Shown: positions 30,025 to 37,601 of the stretch, one piece after another
Layout of the letters: every line of letters starts with the position of its first letter
Numbering within the stretch: the first letter of the stretch is position 1
Source: Pseudoselenomonas ruminantium
GTDB taxonomy: Bacteria; Bacillota; Negativicutes; Selenomonadales; Selenomonadaceae
Length of the DNA: 64,000 nt
Assembly: GCA_015058655.1 (NCBI GenBank)
Contig: SVBX01000008.1
Coordinates: forward strand, 1 to 64,000
Direction: 5' to 3'
Position numbers and translations under genes: made by a program
Notes under the pieces: generated by a model
Told to the model about the DNA's origin: nothing
What the model saw: the letters and a program-made list of their open reading frames with translations, nothing else
Databases searched by the model: none

Positions 30025-30053
30025 ATATTATACCCTGCGTAGTAACTTGTCAA
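30025..30053 (-). promoter_or_regulatory. Leftward promoter of the Cro-like gene
   Basis: On the minus strand TTGACA (30048-30053) is a perfect -35. TAATAT (30025-30030) at spacing 17, or TATAAT (30027-30032) at spacing 15, serves as -10. Operator 2 fills the spacer, so repressor binding would block this promoter. Confidence 0.65.
30031..30045. promoter_or_regulatory. Switch operator 2
   Basis: TACCCTGCGTAGTAA, second copy of the operator, between the -35 and -10 of the leftward promoter. Confidence 0.6.
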
Positions 30054-30072
30054 GCCTCAGTAATAATTTTTT

Positions 30073-30087
30073 TACCCTGTGTAGTAA
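30073..30087. promoter_or_regulatory. Switch operator 3
   Basis: TACCCTGTGTAGTAA, third copy, 8 bases upstream of the -35 of the rightward promoter. Confidence 0.6.
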
Positions 30088-30094
30088 AATTTTA

Positions 30095-30123
30095 TTGCAA
30101 AGCGGCGCAAGATACTATATAAT
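30095..30123 (+). promoter_or_regulatory. Rightward promoter of the repressor gene
   Basis: TTGCAA (30095-30100), 17 bases, TATAAT (30118-30123). It drives the repressor, lipoprotein and perhaps recombinase genes. Confidence 0.65.
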
Positions 30124-30155
30124 CTATCTCGTGGAGCATGGCAGGAGGGATTATG

Positions 30156-30557
30156 ATGGGGATGATTGAAAAATTAGAGTTGCTTATGGGCGAGAACGGC
30201 TTGGATAAAGCGGCTCTTTCGAGAAGCACAGGCATACCATACACCACCGTTGACGGTTTCTGGAAAAAAGGCACCGATAATATAAAAAGATCGAGTTTGT
30301 TGAAATTGACGCGCTATTTCAACTGTACGCTGGATTACCTCGCCGATGATAATATAGATATTCACAGCGAGGTTTTTAAGAATCGTGATTTATTCTTAAA
30401 AGCTTCTGCTATATTCTCTCCGCAAGAAATTCAGATGATAGAGTGTTATCGTGTTCTTGACGAGCGCGGAAAAAGTGCTGTCGATAACACTTTGAGCCAT
30501 GAATATCGTTACGCTATAGGGGAATATCCCGTTGTATCTCTGGATAACGAGGGATAG
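30156..30557 (+). CDS. XRE-family phage repressor
   Basis: A 133-residue protein with an N-terminal XRE helix-turn-helix: MIEKLELLMGENGLDKAALS, RSTGIPYTTVDGFWKKGTDN, LLKLTRYFNCTLDYLADD. The C-terminal part (FSPQEIQMIECYRVLDERGK) is helical and lacks a LexA-type Ser-Lys peptidase, so induction is not by the classical self-cleavage. The start is taken at 30156, seven bases after AGGAGG; ATGs at 30153 and 30162 are alternatives. It faces the Cro-like gene across three operators. Confidence 0.75.
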   Translation: MGMIEKLELLMGENGLDKAALSRSTGIPYTTVDGFWKKGTDNIKRSSLLKLTRYFNCTLDYLADDNIDIHSEVFKNRDLFLKASAIFSPQEIQMIECYRVLDERGKSAVDNTLSHEYRYAIGEYPVVSLDNEG

Positions 30558-30566
30558 GGTTGAGAA

Positions 30567-30595
30567 AAGCCGCCCCTAAAAGGAGCGGCTTGTAT
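30567..30595 (+). terminator. Short hairpin after the repressor gene
   Basis: AAGCCGC and GCGGCTT flank CCCCTAAAAGGA. Only a weak T-tract follows (tgtatataaattttt), so it may attenuate rather than end transcription into the lipoprotein gene. Confidence 0.4.
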
Positions 30596-30620
30596 ATAAA
30601 TTTTTGAAAGGGTGGTTTTT

Positions 30621-31232
30621 TTGTTAAAAGAATTGTTGGTAACTTCGTTGGTCGGCGTTTCTATTTTCTGCGCCGGGTGTGGCGACGACAAAGCTGACAA
30701 CACCTATACCGCAGAGCAACAAGCAGAGGATAAGGCGCGGTTTGAGAAAATGGAAGCCGACAAAAAGACGGCACAGGAAAAAGCCGAAGCTGAAAAAGCT
30801 GCCGCCGCAAAACTCGCCGAAGAAATGAAGGCGATAAAGGTCTGCTCTACCCCCGGTATTGGTGATGATTTGTCTTGGTTCTCTGAATCGCATAAACTTG
30901 AAAAAGATAATGGTATGCAGAAAAATTATGACAACAATCATTTTATAGTTATGGCTTCTGAAAATGACCGCATCATGCACATTACCGTACAATCCGGTAA
31001 CAAGCCTCGTGATCCGGCCATTGACGAAATGATTCCGCTTGATGCTACCGACATACAGGAACGTGTCGATGATTCTGATTCTATGTTGTCACGCCGTATA
31101 AAGACAGGTCATAGCGAAACTTTAGCTAAAATTTTCCCTAAAGATAACGGCGTATTTTGTATGTCCGATACTTACGACAAAGCCTCTGGCAAGTATCTTA
31201 ATTCTGTTATCTCAACTGGCGAGTACAAATAA
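30621..31232 (+). CDS. Lipoprotein in the lysogeny module, candidate superinfection exclusion
   Basis: A 203-residue protein. A TTG at 30621 five bases after AAAGGGTGG gives a short basic N-terminus, a hydrophobic stretch (LLVTSLVGVSIF) and the lipobox-like CAGC, then GDDKADN. So it is probably exported and lipid-anchored. Residues 25-70 are a Lys/Glu/Ala coiled region (AEQQAEDKARFEKMEADKKT); the rest is a globular domain with no family I recognise. Lipoproteins encoded between repressor and integrase block DNA entry of related phages in several Firmicute phages (for example Ltp of TP-J34). The same role here is inference from position. Confidence 0.65.
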   Translation: MLKELLVTSLVGVSIFCAGCGDDKADNTYTAEQQAEDKARFEKMEADKKTAQEKAEAEKAAAAKLAEEMKAIKVCSTPGIGDDLSWFSESHKLEKDNGMQKNYDNNHFIVMASENDRIMHITVQSGNKPRDPAIDEMIPLDATDIQERVDDSDSMLSRRIKTGHSETLAKIFPKDNGVFCMSDTYDKASGKYLNSVISTGEYK

Positions 31233-31323
31233 TCAATCTTATATTTGTCGCGCCGTTATGTTTACAGTAGACAAAATAAAAAGCCGCCTGCGCTTCCGAC
31301 ACAAACGGCTTTGTCAACAGTCA

Positions 31324-31373
31324 GCCCCGAAGGACTTTCCTGCTCGATAGGGATATTATAGCACCTTCGGGGC
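31324..31373. promoter_or_regulatory. Long inverted repeat upstream of the recombinase
   Basis: GCCCCGAAGG (31324-31333) and CCTTCGGGGC (31364-31373) are perfect 10-bp inverted copies with a 30-bp spacer containing GGGATATTATAG. A smaller hairpin (AAAAGCCG...CGGCTTT, about 31277-31310) lies just before. The long repeat could be a terminator, a recombinase operator or part of a switch. The recombinase ribosome site follows 18 bases later. Confidence 0.45.
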
Positions 31374-31407
31374 GTATTTTCCATACGCATTTTGGAGGTG
31401 TTTCTTT

Positions 31408-32793
31408 ATGTCTAAAAGAGCCGCCCTATATATTCGCGTGTCCTCTGACGAGCAAGCGCGGCACGGTCTTTCCCTCGGCGAACAGCGGGCAGAACTTACG
31501 CAGTATGTGCAGGAACGCGGTTACACCATTGTTGATGTGTACGCTGACGAAGGATTGACTGCCCGCAAAGCCATTTCTCGGCGAAAAGAATTGCAACGCC
31601 TTTTACGGGACGTTCGCGCCGGACACATTGACATTATCGTGATGAAATGCTTGGATCGGTGGTTTCGTAATATCCGCGACTATTACCATGTGCAGGAAAT
31701 TCTTGACGAATACGGAGTGCTTTGGGAGTGTTCGCAGGAAGAATTTAACACCACTACTGCCAATGGTAGATTTTGGCTTCACATGAAGTTGTCTATTGCC
31801 CAACACGAAAGCGATCAAACGGGCGAAAGAATCCGCTATGTGTTTGAGGGTAAGAAGAAACGCCATGAGGTGTTGACTGGAATCATGCCGCTTGGCTATA
31901 AGGTTGTCAATAAACACGCCGAGCCGGACAAAAACGCCCCTATTGTGCAATTCATGTTTGATTATGTGGCAGGTGGTGGCTCCGCTCGTTCCGTGATGAA
32001 AGCTATCTTGGATAAGTTCGGCATTGCTATAACTTATCGTCAGGTCTATCATACGTTACGAAGCAAAGCATATATTGGGGAGTTGCACGGCGTACCGAAT
32101 TATTGCCCTGCACTTGTCCCCTATGACGTATTTCACAAAGTACAGGAAATTGTGTCGAAAAATAAAAAAGCCGCCCCATCTGGGCGTATTTACCTCTTTA
32201 CCGGGCTTCTTCGTTGCCCCGGCTGTGGCCGTATTATGGCAGGAAATAAAGGGAGGACAAATGTTCAGGGCGTTTATTATCGCTTCCAATATCGTTGCAA
32301 TTCCCGTGTGACGAATATGCACGTTGACCGCTGTAATTTCAAGCGGGCTATTTTCGAGGATAAGATTGAGGATTTTTTGCTTGACAATCTCCAAAGGCTC
32401 CTTGCGGATCACATTCACGATATAGAACTTTCTCGCTCAAAGCAAACCGGGGAAAATGCCGCTGCGAAATTGGAGGAAATCAATTCTCGTATTCTCCGAT
32501 TGAAGGACATTTACCTTGACGGCATGATCGATAAAGATGTCTATGAAAAGGATTATGTGGAACTTCGGCGAAAGGCCGATGAATTGTCTGTGCAAATAAA
32601 CAAGGCACCGTCCATCACGCCCGCCGTTTGGCAAACCGTAGAAGCCGGTGACTTCAAAGAAACGTATGAGAGCCTTTCAAGGGAAAACAAGCGCAGGTTT
32701 TGGCAATCCATAATTTCCAGCCTCACTTTCGAGGACACCCCGGAGAGCCGTGGCCGTGGTGGAAAGTACGTTTTCCACGTCACTTTTTTATGA
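31408..32793 (+). CDS. Large serine recombinase (phage integrase)
   Basis: A 461-residue large serine integrase. The resolvase domain starts ALYIRVSSDEQARHGLSLGE, with the nucleophile in RVSS (Ser 12 or 13), and has IVMKCLDRWFRNIRDYYHV. The recombinase domain contains IMPLGYKVVNKH and AYIGELHGVPNY. The zinc ribbon is LRCPGCGRIMAG...YRCNSRVTN...C, followed by a coiled-coil region (AAKLEEINSRILRLKDIYLD). GGAGGTG precedes the ATG. It carries out site-specific attP x attB insertion, and excision with a directionality factor. It is the outermost phage gene, with its 3' end facing the chromosome. Confidence 0.92.
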   Translation: MSKRAALYIRVSSDEQARHGLSLGEQRAELTQYVQERGYTIVDVYADEGLTARKAISRRKELQRLLRDVRAGHIDIIVMKCLDRWFRNIRDYYHVQEILDEYGVLWECSQEEFNTTTANGRFWLHMKLSIAQHESDQTGERIRYVFEGKKKRHEVLTGIMPLGYKVVNKHAEPDKNAPIVQFMFDYVAGGGSARSVMKAILDKFGIAITYRQVYHTLRSKAYIGELHGVPNYCPALVPYDVFHKVQEIVSKNKKAAPSGRIYLFTGLLRCPGCGRIMAGNKGRTNVQGVYYRFQYRCNSRVTNMHVDRCNFKRAIFEDKIEDFLLDNLQRLLADHIHDIELSRSKQTGENAAAKLEEINSRILRLKDIYLDGMIDKDVYEKDYVELRRKADELSVQINKAPSITPAVWQTVEAGDFKETYESLSRENKRRFWQSIISSLTFEDTPESRGRGGKYVFHVTFL

Positions 32794-32932
32794 CTTCTAT
32801 TGTTGATGTATTGATACATAACCTTTGATTCATAGCAGGGGCTGGTTTTTGCTTTAAATAATCGGCTCAAACTTCCCACATAAAAAATACTAACAGCTCC
32901 TTGAAAACCGTATATCTCAAGAGATAAAATCC
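32794..32932. other. Probable phage-chromosome junction (attR side)
   Basis: No gene is supported in these bases. The recombinase ends at 32793, and the truncated HEPN gene of the host begins (3' side) at 32933. The core of the attachment site should lie here or in the last codons of the HEPN gene, but the other half-site is outside the window, so the core cannot be fixed. A CTTGAGATATACGG-type AT-rich stretch sits at about 32,910. Confidence 0.45.
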
Positions 32933-33085
32933 TCAGGCCGCCTGCAATATTTCAAAAGCAAACTCAAAACGCTGAATCAGCCCATCGCGTTCCATTTCCG
33001 TGAGGCTGTCCTTGATCACACCTTCATGCAGCTTGCCAAGAGCCTTTTCTGCCCCGTTAAAGCGCTTCTTTATGCTTTCTTCCAT
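32933..33085 (-). pseudogene. HEPN (HI0074-like) protein, truncated at the phage junction
   Basis: A 50-codon ORF: MEESIKKRFNGAEKALGKLH, EGVIKDSLTEMERDGLIQRF, EFAFEILQAA. This matches the start of HI0074-type nucleotidyltransferase substrate-binding (HEPN) proteins up to QRFEF.FE, after which the family continues with (L)AWK and about 90 more residues. Here the match breaks off and a TGA follows. The abrupt loss next to the recombinase suggests the phage inserted in this gene. It overlaps the MNT remnant upstream, as in intact MNT-HEPN toxin-antitoxin operons. Confidence 0.65.
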
Positions 33086-33252
33086 AAGATTCCCTCCCGG
33101 CGTATCTCCTCGCAGAGCACCTCTGAGGCGCGGGCCATATCCACTACATCCACCTGATAAGGAATGGTCGATTCCTCCAGTTCTTCACATAGAGCTGCAA
33201 TCTTCGCAGAAATATCCCCCGCCATCCCCTCCACGGCTATATCCACATCAGA
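33070..33252 (-). pseudogene. MNT-type nucleotidyltransferase, 5' end lost
   Basis: The frame reads RGNARHSSDVDIAVEGMAGD, IPYQVDVVDMARASEVLCEE and IRREGILWKKA. The SDVDIAV motif holds the two catalytic Asp residues of MNT/HI0073-type minimal nucleotidyltransferases. No start codon precedes it: within a few codons upstream the frame merges with the end of the ROK gene and meets a stop. So the N-terminus with the GSR motif has been deleted. The intact pair would be a HEPN toxin and MNT antitoxin that adds AMP to HEPN. Confidence 0.65.
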
Positions 33253-33253
33253 G

Positions 33254-34684
33254 CTATGGCGGGCATTCCCCCTCTGCCAACTTCTCCAAGCACAGTATCA
33301 TCTGCCCCAGCAAGGCCAGCTCTGACATTTCATCGTCCCTGATATGCTGCAGGTTAGGCAGATATTTTTCGGGAATATATGCTGCCAGTTTCTGGCGCAG
33401 GACTTCCATATCCGTCACCATCTCGCTGCGGACGCAGACCAGCTCCGGGTCGGTCATGGCGAGAGCTGCCCGGAGGCTCACATCTATGGTTTCCAGGCTT
33501 TTCGTCCTGTCCGTCAGGTGATGCTGGTACCATTCCTCTTGGGGCAGAATGCTGTAGAGCAAATACTTTATTTCCCCGGCGATGTTGTGGCAGCCCTGAT
33601 GAAGCCTGCCGTCCAGCACCAGCCCCATGCCGCAGATGCTGTAGCCTCTGGGCAGGGAAAGGAAGACGATGTTCCTGTATTTATCCTGCTGGGCGTAGAA
33701 GCCCAGGGCCGCGGCGTTCACATTGTTGGTGATGACCGCAGGCACGCCGTACCTTTCCTCCAGATAGCCAGCCAGGTCCAGCTCCGGGTCAACCATGGTG
33801 GAGTCCAGGTCAAGGTGTCCCTGCCATACGGAGCCGGGGGTGGCAATACCTACGATGTCATATGGACCAAAGCGGCAGGCCGCCGTGTCCAGAATATCCT
33901 CTATGTCCTTCCGCACATCCAGGCGGCCCTTGATGACCGTCTCGGCCTTGAGGGGCGTCCCCTGCTCGTAGAGGCGGTAGGCAATCCTGGTCCTGCCCGC
34001 AAAGGGCATCAGGACCAAAGCAAGAATCCTCTCCCTGCTCTTAATCTCCCCCAGAGCCTTGGCAATGGCCCTGTCCTCACTGGTCTGCCGCCATTTAATG
34101 AGCCCGTCCCGGACAAAGTCCAACAATGCCGCCACATCATAGCGGGCAAAGATTTTGGCAGGAATCTTCAGCACCAGCTTCTCCGGCAGAAGGGTGCGGG
34201 CCGCCTCATACTGATAGGCAATCTGCGGCGCCAGCAGCACGATCTCGGCTTCCAGCCCAGCTGTCCCCAGCTTCGCCCAGGGCACGGCGCTGAATTCATA
34301 GTCAAGGCTCAAAAGCTCAGCCGCCTCCTGCAGCTGCTGGGCAAAATACCCGGTGGTCAGCCCGCCGGTGCAACAGAGAAGAATCCTGCGGCGTCCCTTG
34401 TCCCTGGCCCCTGCAAAAACCTCCCGCATCTCCGCCCACAGTTCCTTTGCGTGGGCCATGTCCTTCAGCTCGAAGTGCAGGTAGAAGATGCTCTCCCCCC
34501 GCGCCCTGCTGGTCACGCTCATTTCCACGATGACCGAACCCAGTAAATGAAAGCGAATCTCCCCCTGGGCATAAGGGCCGGACAAATTAATATCCCCGCC
34601 ACTTGGCTCAATTTTTCCTTCCGGCAATTCTTCAACCAGTATGTACTGCCTGTACTCCTCCAGCAAATCTGTGCTGCCTCTCAT
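33254..34684 (-). CDS. PTS-IIB-like domain fused to a ROK-family protein
   Basis: A 476-residue protein from ATG 34682-34684 (GGTGAGGAT upstream). After an N-terminal beta-rich region (about 1-85), residues 88-165 read RRRILLCCTGGLTTGYFAQQ, LQEAAELLSLDYEFSAVPW, like the P-loop and Cys of lactose/cellobiose PTS IIB proteins. From about 205 on, a ROK domain follows: LALVLMPFAGRTRIAYRLYE, YDIVGIATPGSVWQGHLDLD, VPAVITNNVNAAALGFYAQQ, HNIAGEIKYLL. The HNIAGEI segment stands where ROK kinases have GHxxGE...C; the Cys cluster is not visible. It may sense PTS phosphorylation and regulate sugar genes. Its last codons abut the broken MNT gene. Confidence 0.65.
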   Translation of the reverse strand: MRGSTDLLEEYRQYILVEELPEGKIEPSGGDINLSGPYAQGEIRFHLLGSVIVEMSVTSRARGESIFYLHFELKDMAHAKELWAEMREVFAGARDKGRRRILLCCTGGLTTGYFAQQLQEAAELLSLDYEFSAVPWAKLGTAGLEAEIVLLAPQIAYQYEAARTLLPEKLVLKIPAKIFARYDVAALLDFVRDGLIKWRQTSEDRAIAKALGEIKSRERILALVLMPFAGRTRIAYRLYEQGTPLKAETVIKGRLDVRKDIEDILDTAACRFGPYDIVGIATPGSVWQGHLDLDSTMVDPELDLAGYLEERYGVPAVITNNVNAAALGFYAQQDKYRNIVFLSLPRGYSICGMGLVLDGRLHQGCHNIAGEIKYLLYSILPQEEWYQHHLTDRTKSLETIDVSLRAALAMTDPELVCVRSEMVTDMEVLRQKLAAYIPEKYLPNLQHIRDDEMSELALLGQMILCLEKLAEGECPP

Positions 34685-34760
34685 ATCCTCACCCGCCTTT
34701 CCTCCATTGTAGAAGAGAAGCACAAAGAAAACAATAAAAACTTATTGCTTGGCTCATTTT

Positions 34761-34931
34761 TAGGTTCAGAACAAAACATTCAACCTTGAAGCCTGTATTG
34801 GCTGCTACGGATGTATCAACCGTTGCCCAAAACACGCCATCTCTCCGACTGGTCCAGAGGTCGAAGAATTTATGAAGGGCTTTATCGAAACATTCAAAAC
34901 GGCACATTGGGAGCCTGAGATTTTTATGTGA
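34761..34931 (+). pseudogene. 4Fe-4S ferredoxin fragment
   Basis: The plus frame reads NLEACIGCYGCINRCPKHAI, then SPTGPEVEEFMKGFIETFKT to a TGA. CxxCxxCxxxCP is a 4Fe-4S ligand set. No start codon and no upstream domain are present (TAG lies just before), so this is the tail of a lost ferredoxin-type protein, perhaps of the EFR1 flavodoxin-ferredoxin kind. Confidence 0.6.
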
Positions 34932-35038
34932 TGAAAAAATCGAGATATGCAAAACTTTCCAGTCTATAATAGCCCCTTTTCCAAAACAATTCGAGATAAA
35001 ATTTATCCCGAATTAAAGGTGCCTTAATAATACATGAA

Positions 35039-35070
35039 AAGGACTGTCGCATGCAACAGCCCCATTTTTG
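35039..35070. terminator. Hairpin terminator in the decay zone
   Basis: GGACTGT and ACAGCCC flank CGCATGCA, followed by CATTTTTG. It lies in the otherwise gene-free stretch 34,932-35,368. Confidence 0.4.
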
Positions 35071-35304
35071 CCTTGCCCTTGCAGTAGTTACGCTGTTACC
35101 GCCAACACTATGACACTATTATGGCACATTTTTTCAAAGGACTTTTGATAGATTTTAACATTTTTTCAAGCGAGTTTTTGTTATTTTTTACATTTTTCTG
35201 AGCGACTTTGCAAATTACCCCCCATATATGTCTTCCACCCCCAAAAATCAATGCGCGTGATTTCACCATGAAAGTCCTTCACCCGACTTTGCCACACCAA
35301 AAAT

Positions 35305-35342
35305 GCACGAAGCCACAGTACACATGGCTTCGTGCTTATTTT
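35305..35342. terminator. Strong bidirectional hairpin terminator
   Basis: GCACGAAGCCA and TGGCTTCGTGC form a perfect 11-bp stem with a 9-base loop. TTATTTTTT follows on the plus strand and ATTTTTGG on the minus strand. No intact gene now ends here on either side. Confidence 0.65.
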
Positions 35343-35368
35343 TTCGAGAATAATTATGTACCTACATT

Positions 35369-35557
35369 TCAAAGCGCCATATTCGCTTTCATCTTTCGCA
35401 AATCCCCCCTGATGTAAAGCTTCGGGACAATTTCCAGCGAGAACGCAGACAGTATCTTCTTCAGGTCATCATCCATGGTGTTGCTGAATCGGTACAGGTC
35501 TCCGGGCAGCTTGTCAATCTGCCACTTTTGCAGGGCTGCCTGCAACACCTCATTTGA
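35369..35557 (-). pseudogene. Gene fragment of unknown origin fused behind the chemoreceptor remnant
   Basis: The frame NEVLQAALQKWQIDKLPGDL, YRFSNTMDDDLKKILSAFSL, EIVPKLYIRGDLRKMKANMA continues directly after the TAA of the chemoreceptor fragment, in the same frame, with no start of its own. The composition is that of a real protein, but I do not recognise the family. It looks like a 3' gene remnant joined by deletion. Confidence 0.45.
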
Positions 35558-35982
35558 TTACATCATAACACAACGATACGCCATAAATCCTGAAAGTAAG
35601 ATTACCAGCAACAGAGAGAAAATAAGTATGCTGCGCGTGCGGTCATAAGCTGCATTGGAAGCCTTGGTTTCTTCATTGATAAAGTCTTTGCGGGCATCTA
35701 TGACCACAGCCAGACCCGAGTCCAGTTCCTCGAAAGCCTCAGCCGAGCGGTCTAGCATTGCACTGGCCTGGGCCGTCTGACGGTGTCCGCCAGCGCACTG
35801 ATTTTTTTCAGCTGCCCCTTGTAGCTCTCCCACTTCTGACGCAAGTCACGGAAATTCTCATCCACCTGGCCTTCCATGCTTTTCTCCAGTGTCTCGAAGG
35901 TGCCAAAGACTATATAGAGTTTTTGGCGTATCACTACTACAATATGTGGCCTGTTTTTTGACATGGTATCTACCTCTTTCAC
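35558..35982 (-). pseudogene. Chemoreceptor (MCP) N-terminal fragment, frameshifted
   Basis: ATG at 35980-35982 with AGAGGTAGATACC upstream opens [20 protein letters not shown], then [21 protein letters not shown] one-base deletion near 35,783 (GACGGTGTC here, GACGGTTGTC in the second copy) shifts the frame to [20 protein letters not shown]..., [19 protein letters not shown], and then a stop. The 367 bases at 35576-35942 are almost identical to 42935-43302. The HAMP and signalling domains are missing here. Confidence 0.75.
35576..35942. repeat. Direct repeat copy A (chemoreceptor segment)
   Basis: About 367 bp, over 90 percent identical by eye to 42935-43302 and in the same orientation. Recombination between the copies would delete or circularise the 7.4 kb between them. 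Bases 35,983-36,358, to the right, contain no supported gene; a short NFWQEEVGENLSAL-like fragment at about 36,060-36,150 may be another remnant. Confidence 0.75.
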
Positions 35983-36358
35983 CAGTTTACAACTTTAAGC
36001 CGCATTATTCCAATGCTTGACCATATCACGCAATACGCTAACACTCCTTAACACCTTCAATTTCTGGCAGGAGGAGGTGGGGGAAAACCTGTCCGCCCTC
36101 TGCCTGTTCGAGCTTTCAGTGGCTTGCTGTTTCTCGACATCTTCACTTTAACACAGCCCCTGCCAGGCTACAAGCCATCATGTGCTCTTTGGAGCACTGC
36201 TTCATAAAAAGCACATGTAAAAAGGAAATATGTAACGATATTACAAGCTGCATCAACGAATAACTTGTATATACCGCTTTATGCTAAAGCACACTTTTTG
36301 CATGTGCCATAATGTGCTTCTGTGCGCATAGGCATATTTTGCTCTTTCGCCAGTAGCT

Positions 36359-37315
36359 TCAGACCGCTGAAGCTGTCACCAGCCTGCCGTGACGGCAGAC
36401 AAATTTTCCCATCCCCTCCCCCAGGACTTTTCCCGCCGGAAAAGTTCTCTCAATTTCCTCGATTTCTTCCGCAGACAGTTCCAGTTTCAAGGCTTCCAAG
36501 GCATCCTGCAGATGTGTTTCCTTGGTAGTGCCCATGAGGGCTGACATATAGGGATTCTTTTCCCAGGCCCAGGCCAGAGCCAGTCGGGAGATGGTGGTGC
36601 CCTTCTTCTCAGCTAGGGCTTGCAGGTCCCGCACCAGCTGCAGATTTCCCTCCAGATTCTCCTGGTCAAAGTAACCTGCCGGCAGGGATTTTCTTGCCTT
36701 ACCCGCCAAGGCATTGTCGCTTAAAAGGCCATGTCCAAGCAGACCGAAGGCCAGCACCATGGTGCCTGTCTCCTTGGCCGTCCTGATCATCTTTCCCTCA
36801 TAGCGCCTGTCTGCCAGGGAATAGCATAGCTCCACTGTATGGATCTTATGCACGGCCGAAGCTCTCAGCAAGGTATCTGCATCTATCTGGGTAAGACCGA
36901 TATGGCGTATGTAGCCTTCCTTCACCAGATCTGCCATAGCTCCCACTATCTCCTCCACCGGATAGGCCAAATCCATGCGGGCCGGTTCAAAGAGGTCTAT
37001 GTAGTCAAGATTCAGCCGCTTCAGGGAATAAGCCAGATGGGCCTTGATATTGAAAGGTGTCACATCCAGGCCGTAGAGCCTGCCGTCAGGACAGGGCAGC
37101 ACGCCGAACTTCACCGACAGGAAATACTTGTCCCTGGGTACGCCCCGCAGGGCCTCCCCCATCACCAGCTCACTCTCGCCGGCATTGTAGAATTCCCCCG
37201 TGTTAAAGAGGGTGATGCCTGCCTCCAGGGCAGCGTGTACAGTGCGGATGGATTGCTCCTTGTTGCTGCGGTTCATGCCCATGCAGCCCAGTCCCAGACG
37301 ACATATATCAGTCAT
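36359..37315 (-). CDS. Aldo-keto reductase family protein
   Basis: A 318-residue TIM-barrel protein from ATG 37313-37315 (GGGGAGGAAAAGAAA upstream): LGLGCMGMNRSNKEQSIRTV, ITLFNTGEFYNAGESELVMG, KYFLSVKFGVLPCPDGRLYG, YIDLFEPARMDLAYPVEEIV, GYIRHIGLTQIDADTLLRA, ending in MSALMGTTKETHLQDALEAL. Tyr (EFYN) and Lys (SVKFG) of the catalytic tetrad are present. The Asp that usually starts DTA.xY is Asn here (FNTGEFY), and the usual catalytic His position reads Ala (FEPARMD). Related QPARxD-type proteins exist, so it may be a distinct subgroup with altered chemistry. An AKR fragment lies at 40,600. Confidence 0.8.
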   Translation of the reverse strand: MTDICRLGLGCMGMNRSNKEQSIRTVHAALEAGITLFNTGEFYNAGESELVMGEALRGVPRDKYFLSVKFGVLPCPDGRLYGLDVTPFNIKAHLAYSLKRLNLDYIDLFEPARMDLAYPVEEIVGAMADLVKEGYIRHIGLTQIDADTLLRASAVHKIHTVELCYSLADRRYEGKMIRTAKETGTMVLAFGLLGHGLLSDNALAGKARKSLPAGYFDQENLEGNLQLVRDLQALAEKKGTTISRLALAWAWEKNPYMSALMGTTKETHLQDALEALKLELSAEEIEEIERTFPAGKVLGEGMGKFVCRHGRLVTASAV

Positions 37316-37463
37316 TTTCTTTTCCTCCCCGACCCAAGTACCTAAGGCGTGTTGAAGAACTTCATCAACACATCCCAAAAAATATTTTTCATAGGTTACT
37401 ATGTATATTATCATAGGTGCCTATGTATGTCAACGTGAATTTTATGGTGTGAAAGAAATTTTA

Positions 37464-37493
37464 AAGGCCCCAGCCATTGCGGCTGGAGCCTTT
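37464..37493 (-). terminator. Terminator of the histidine kinase transcript
   Basis: AAAGGC..CCAGCC and GGCTGG..GCCTTT form a hairpin; on the minus strand it is followed by TTTAAAATTTC. Confidence 0.6.
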
Positions 37494-37508
37494 GGCATGA
37501 CCTCTCAG

Positions 37509-37583
37509 TCATCTTTTCAGGCAGTTGGCATCACCTACTGCAATAGCAAGCAATGCAATCAATACGGCAAATAAGATACGCAT
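37509..37583 (-). CDS. Micro-protein downstream of the hybrid kinase
   Basis: A 24-codon ORF (MRILFAVLIALLAIAVGDAN, CLKR) with GAAGG upstream, between the kinase stop and its terminator. It reads as a signal-peptide-like or single membrane helix. Its small size and context make it plausible but unproven. Confidence 0.4.
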   Translation of the reverse strand: MRILFAVLIALLAIAVGDANCLKR

Positions 37584-37601
37584 ATTAGCGCGCCTTCGAA
37601 C

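Noticed and set aside
33344..34546. 400-codon plus-strand ORF
   Set aside because: It is antisense to the PTS-IIB/ROK gene, which has recognisable domains; the plus reading is rich in Gly/Pro/His without motifs.
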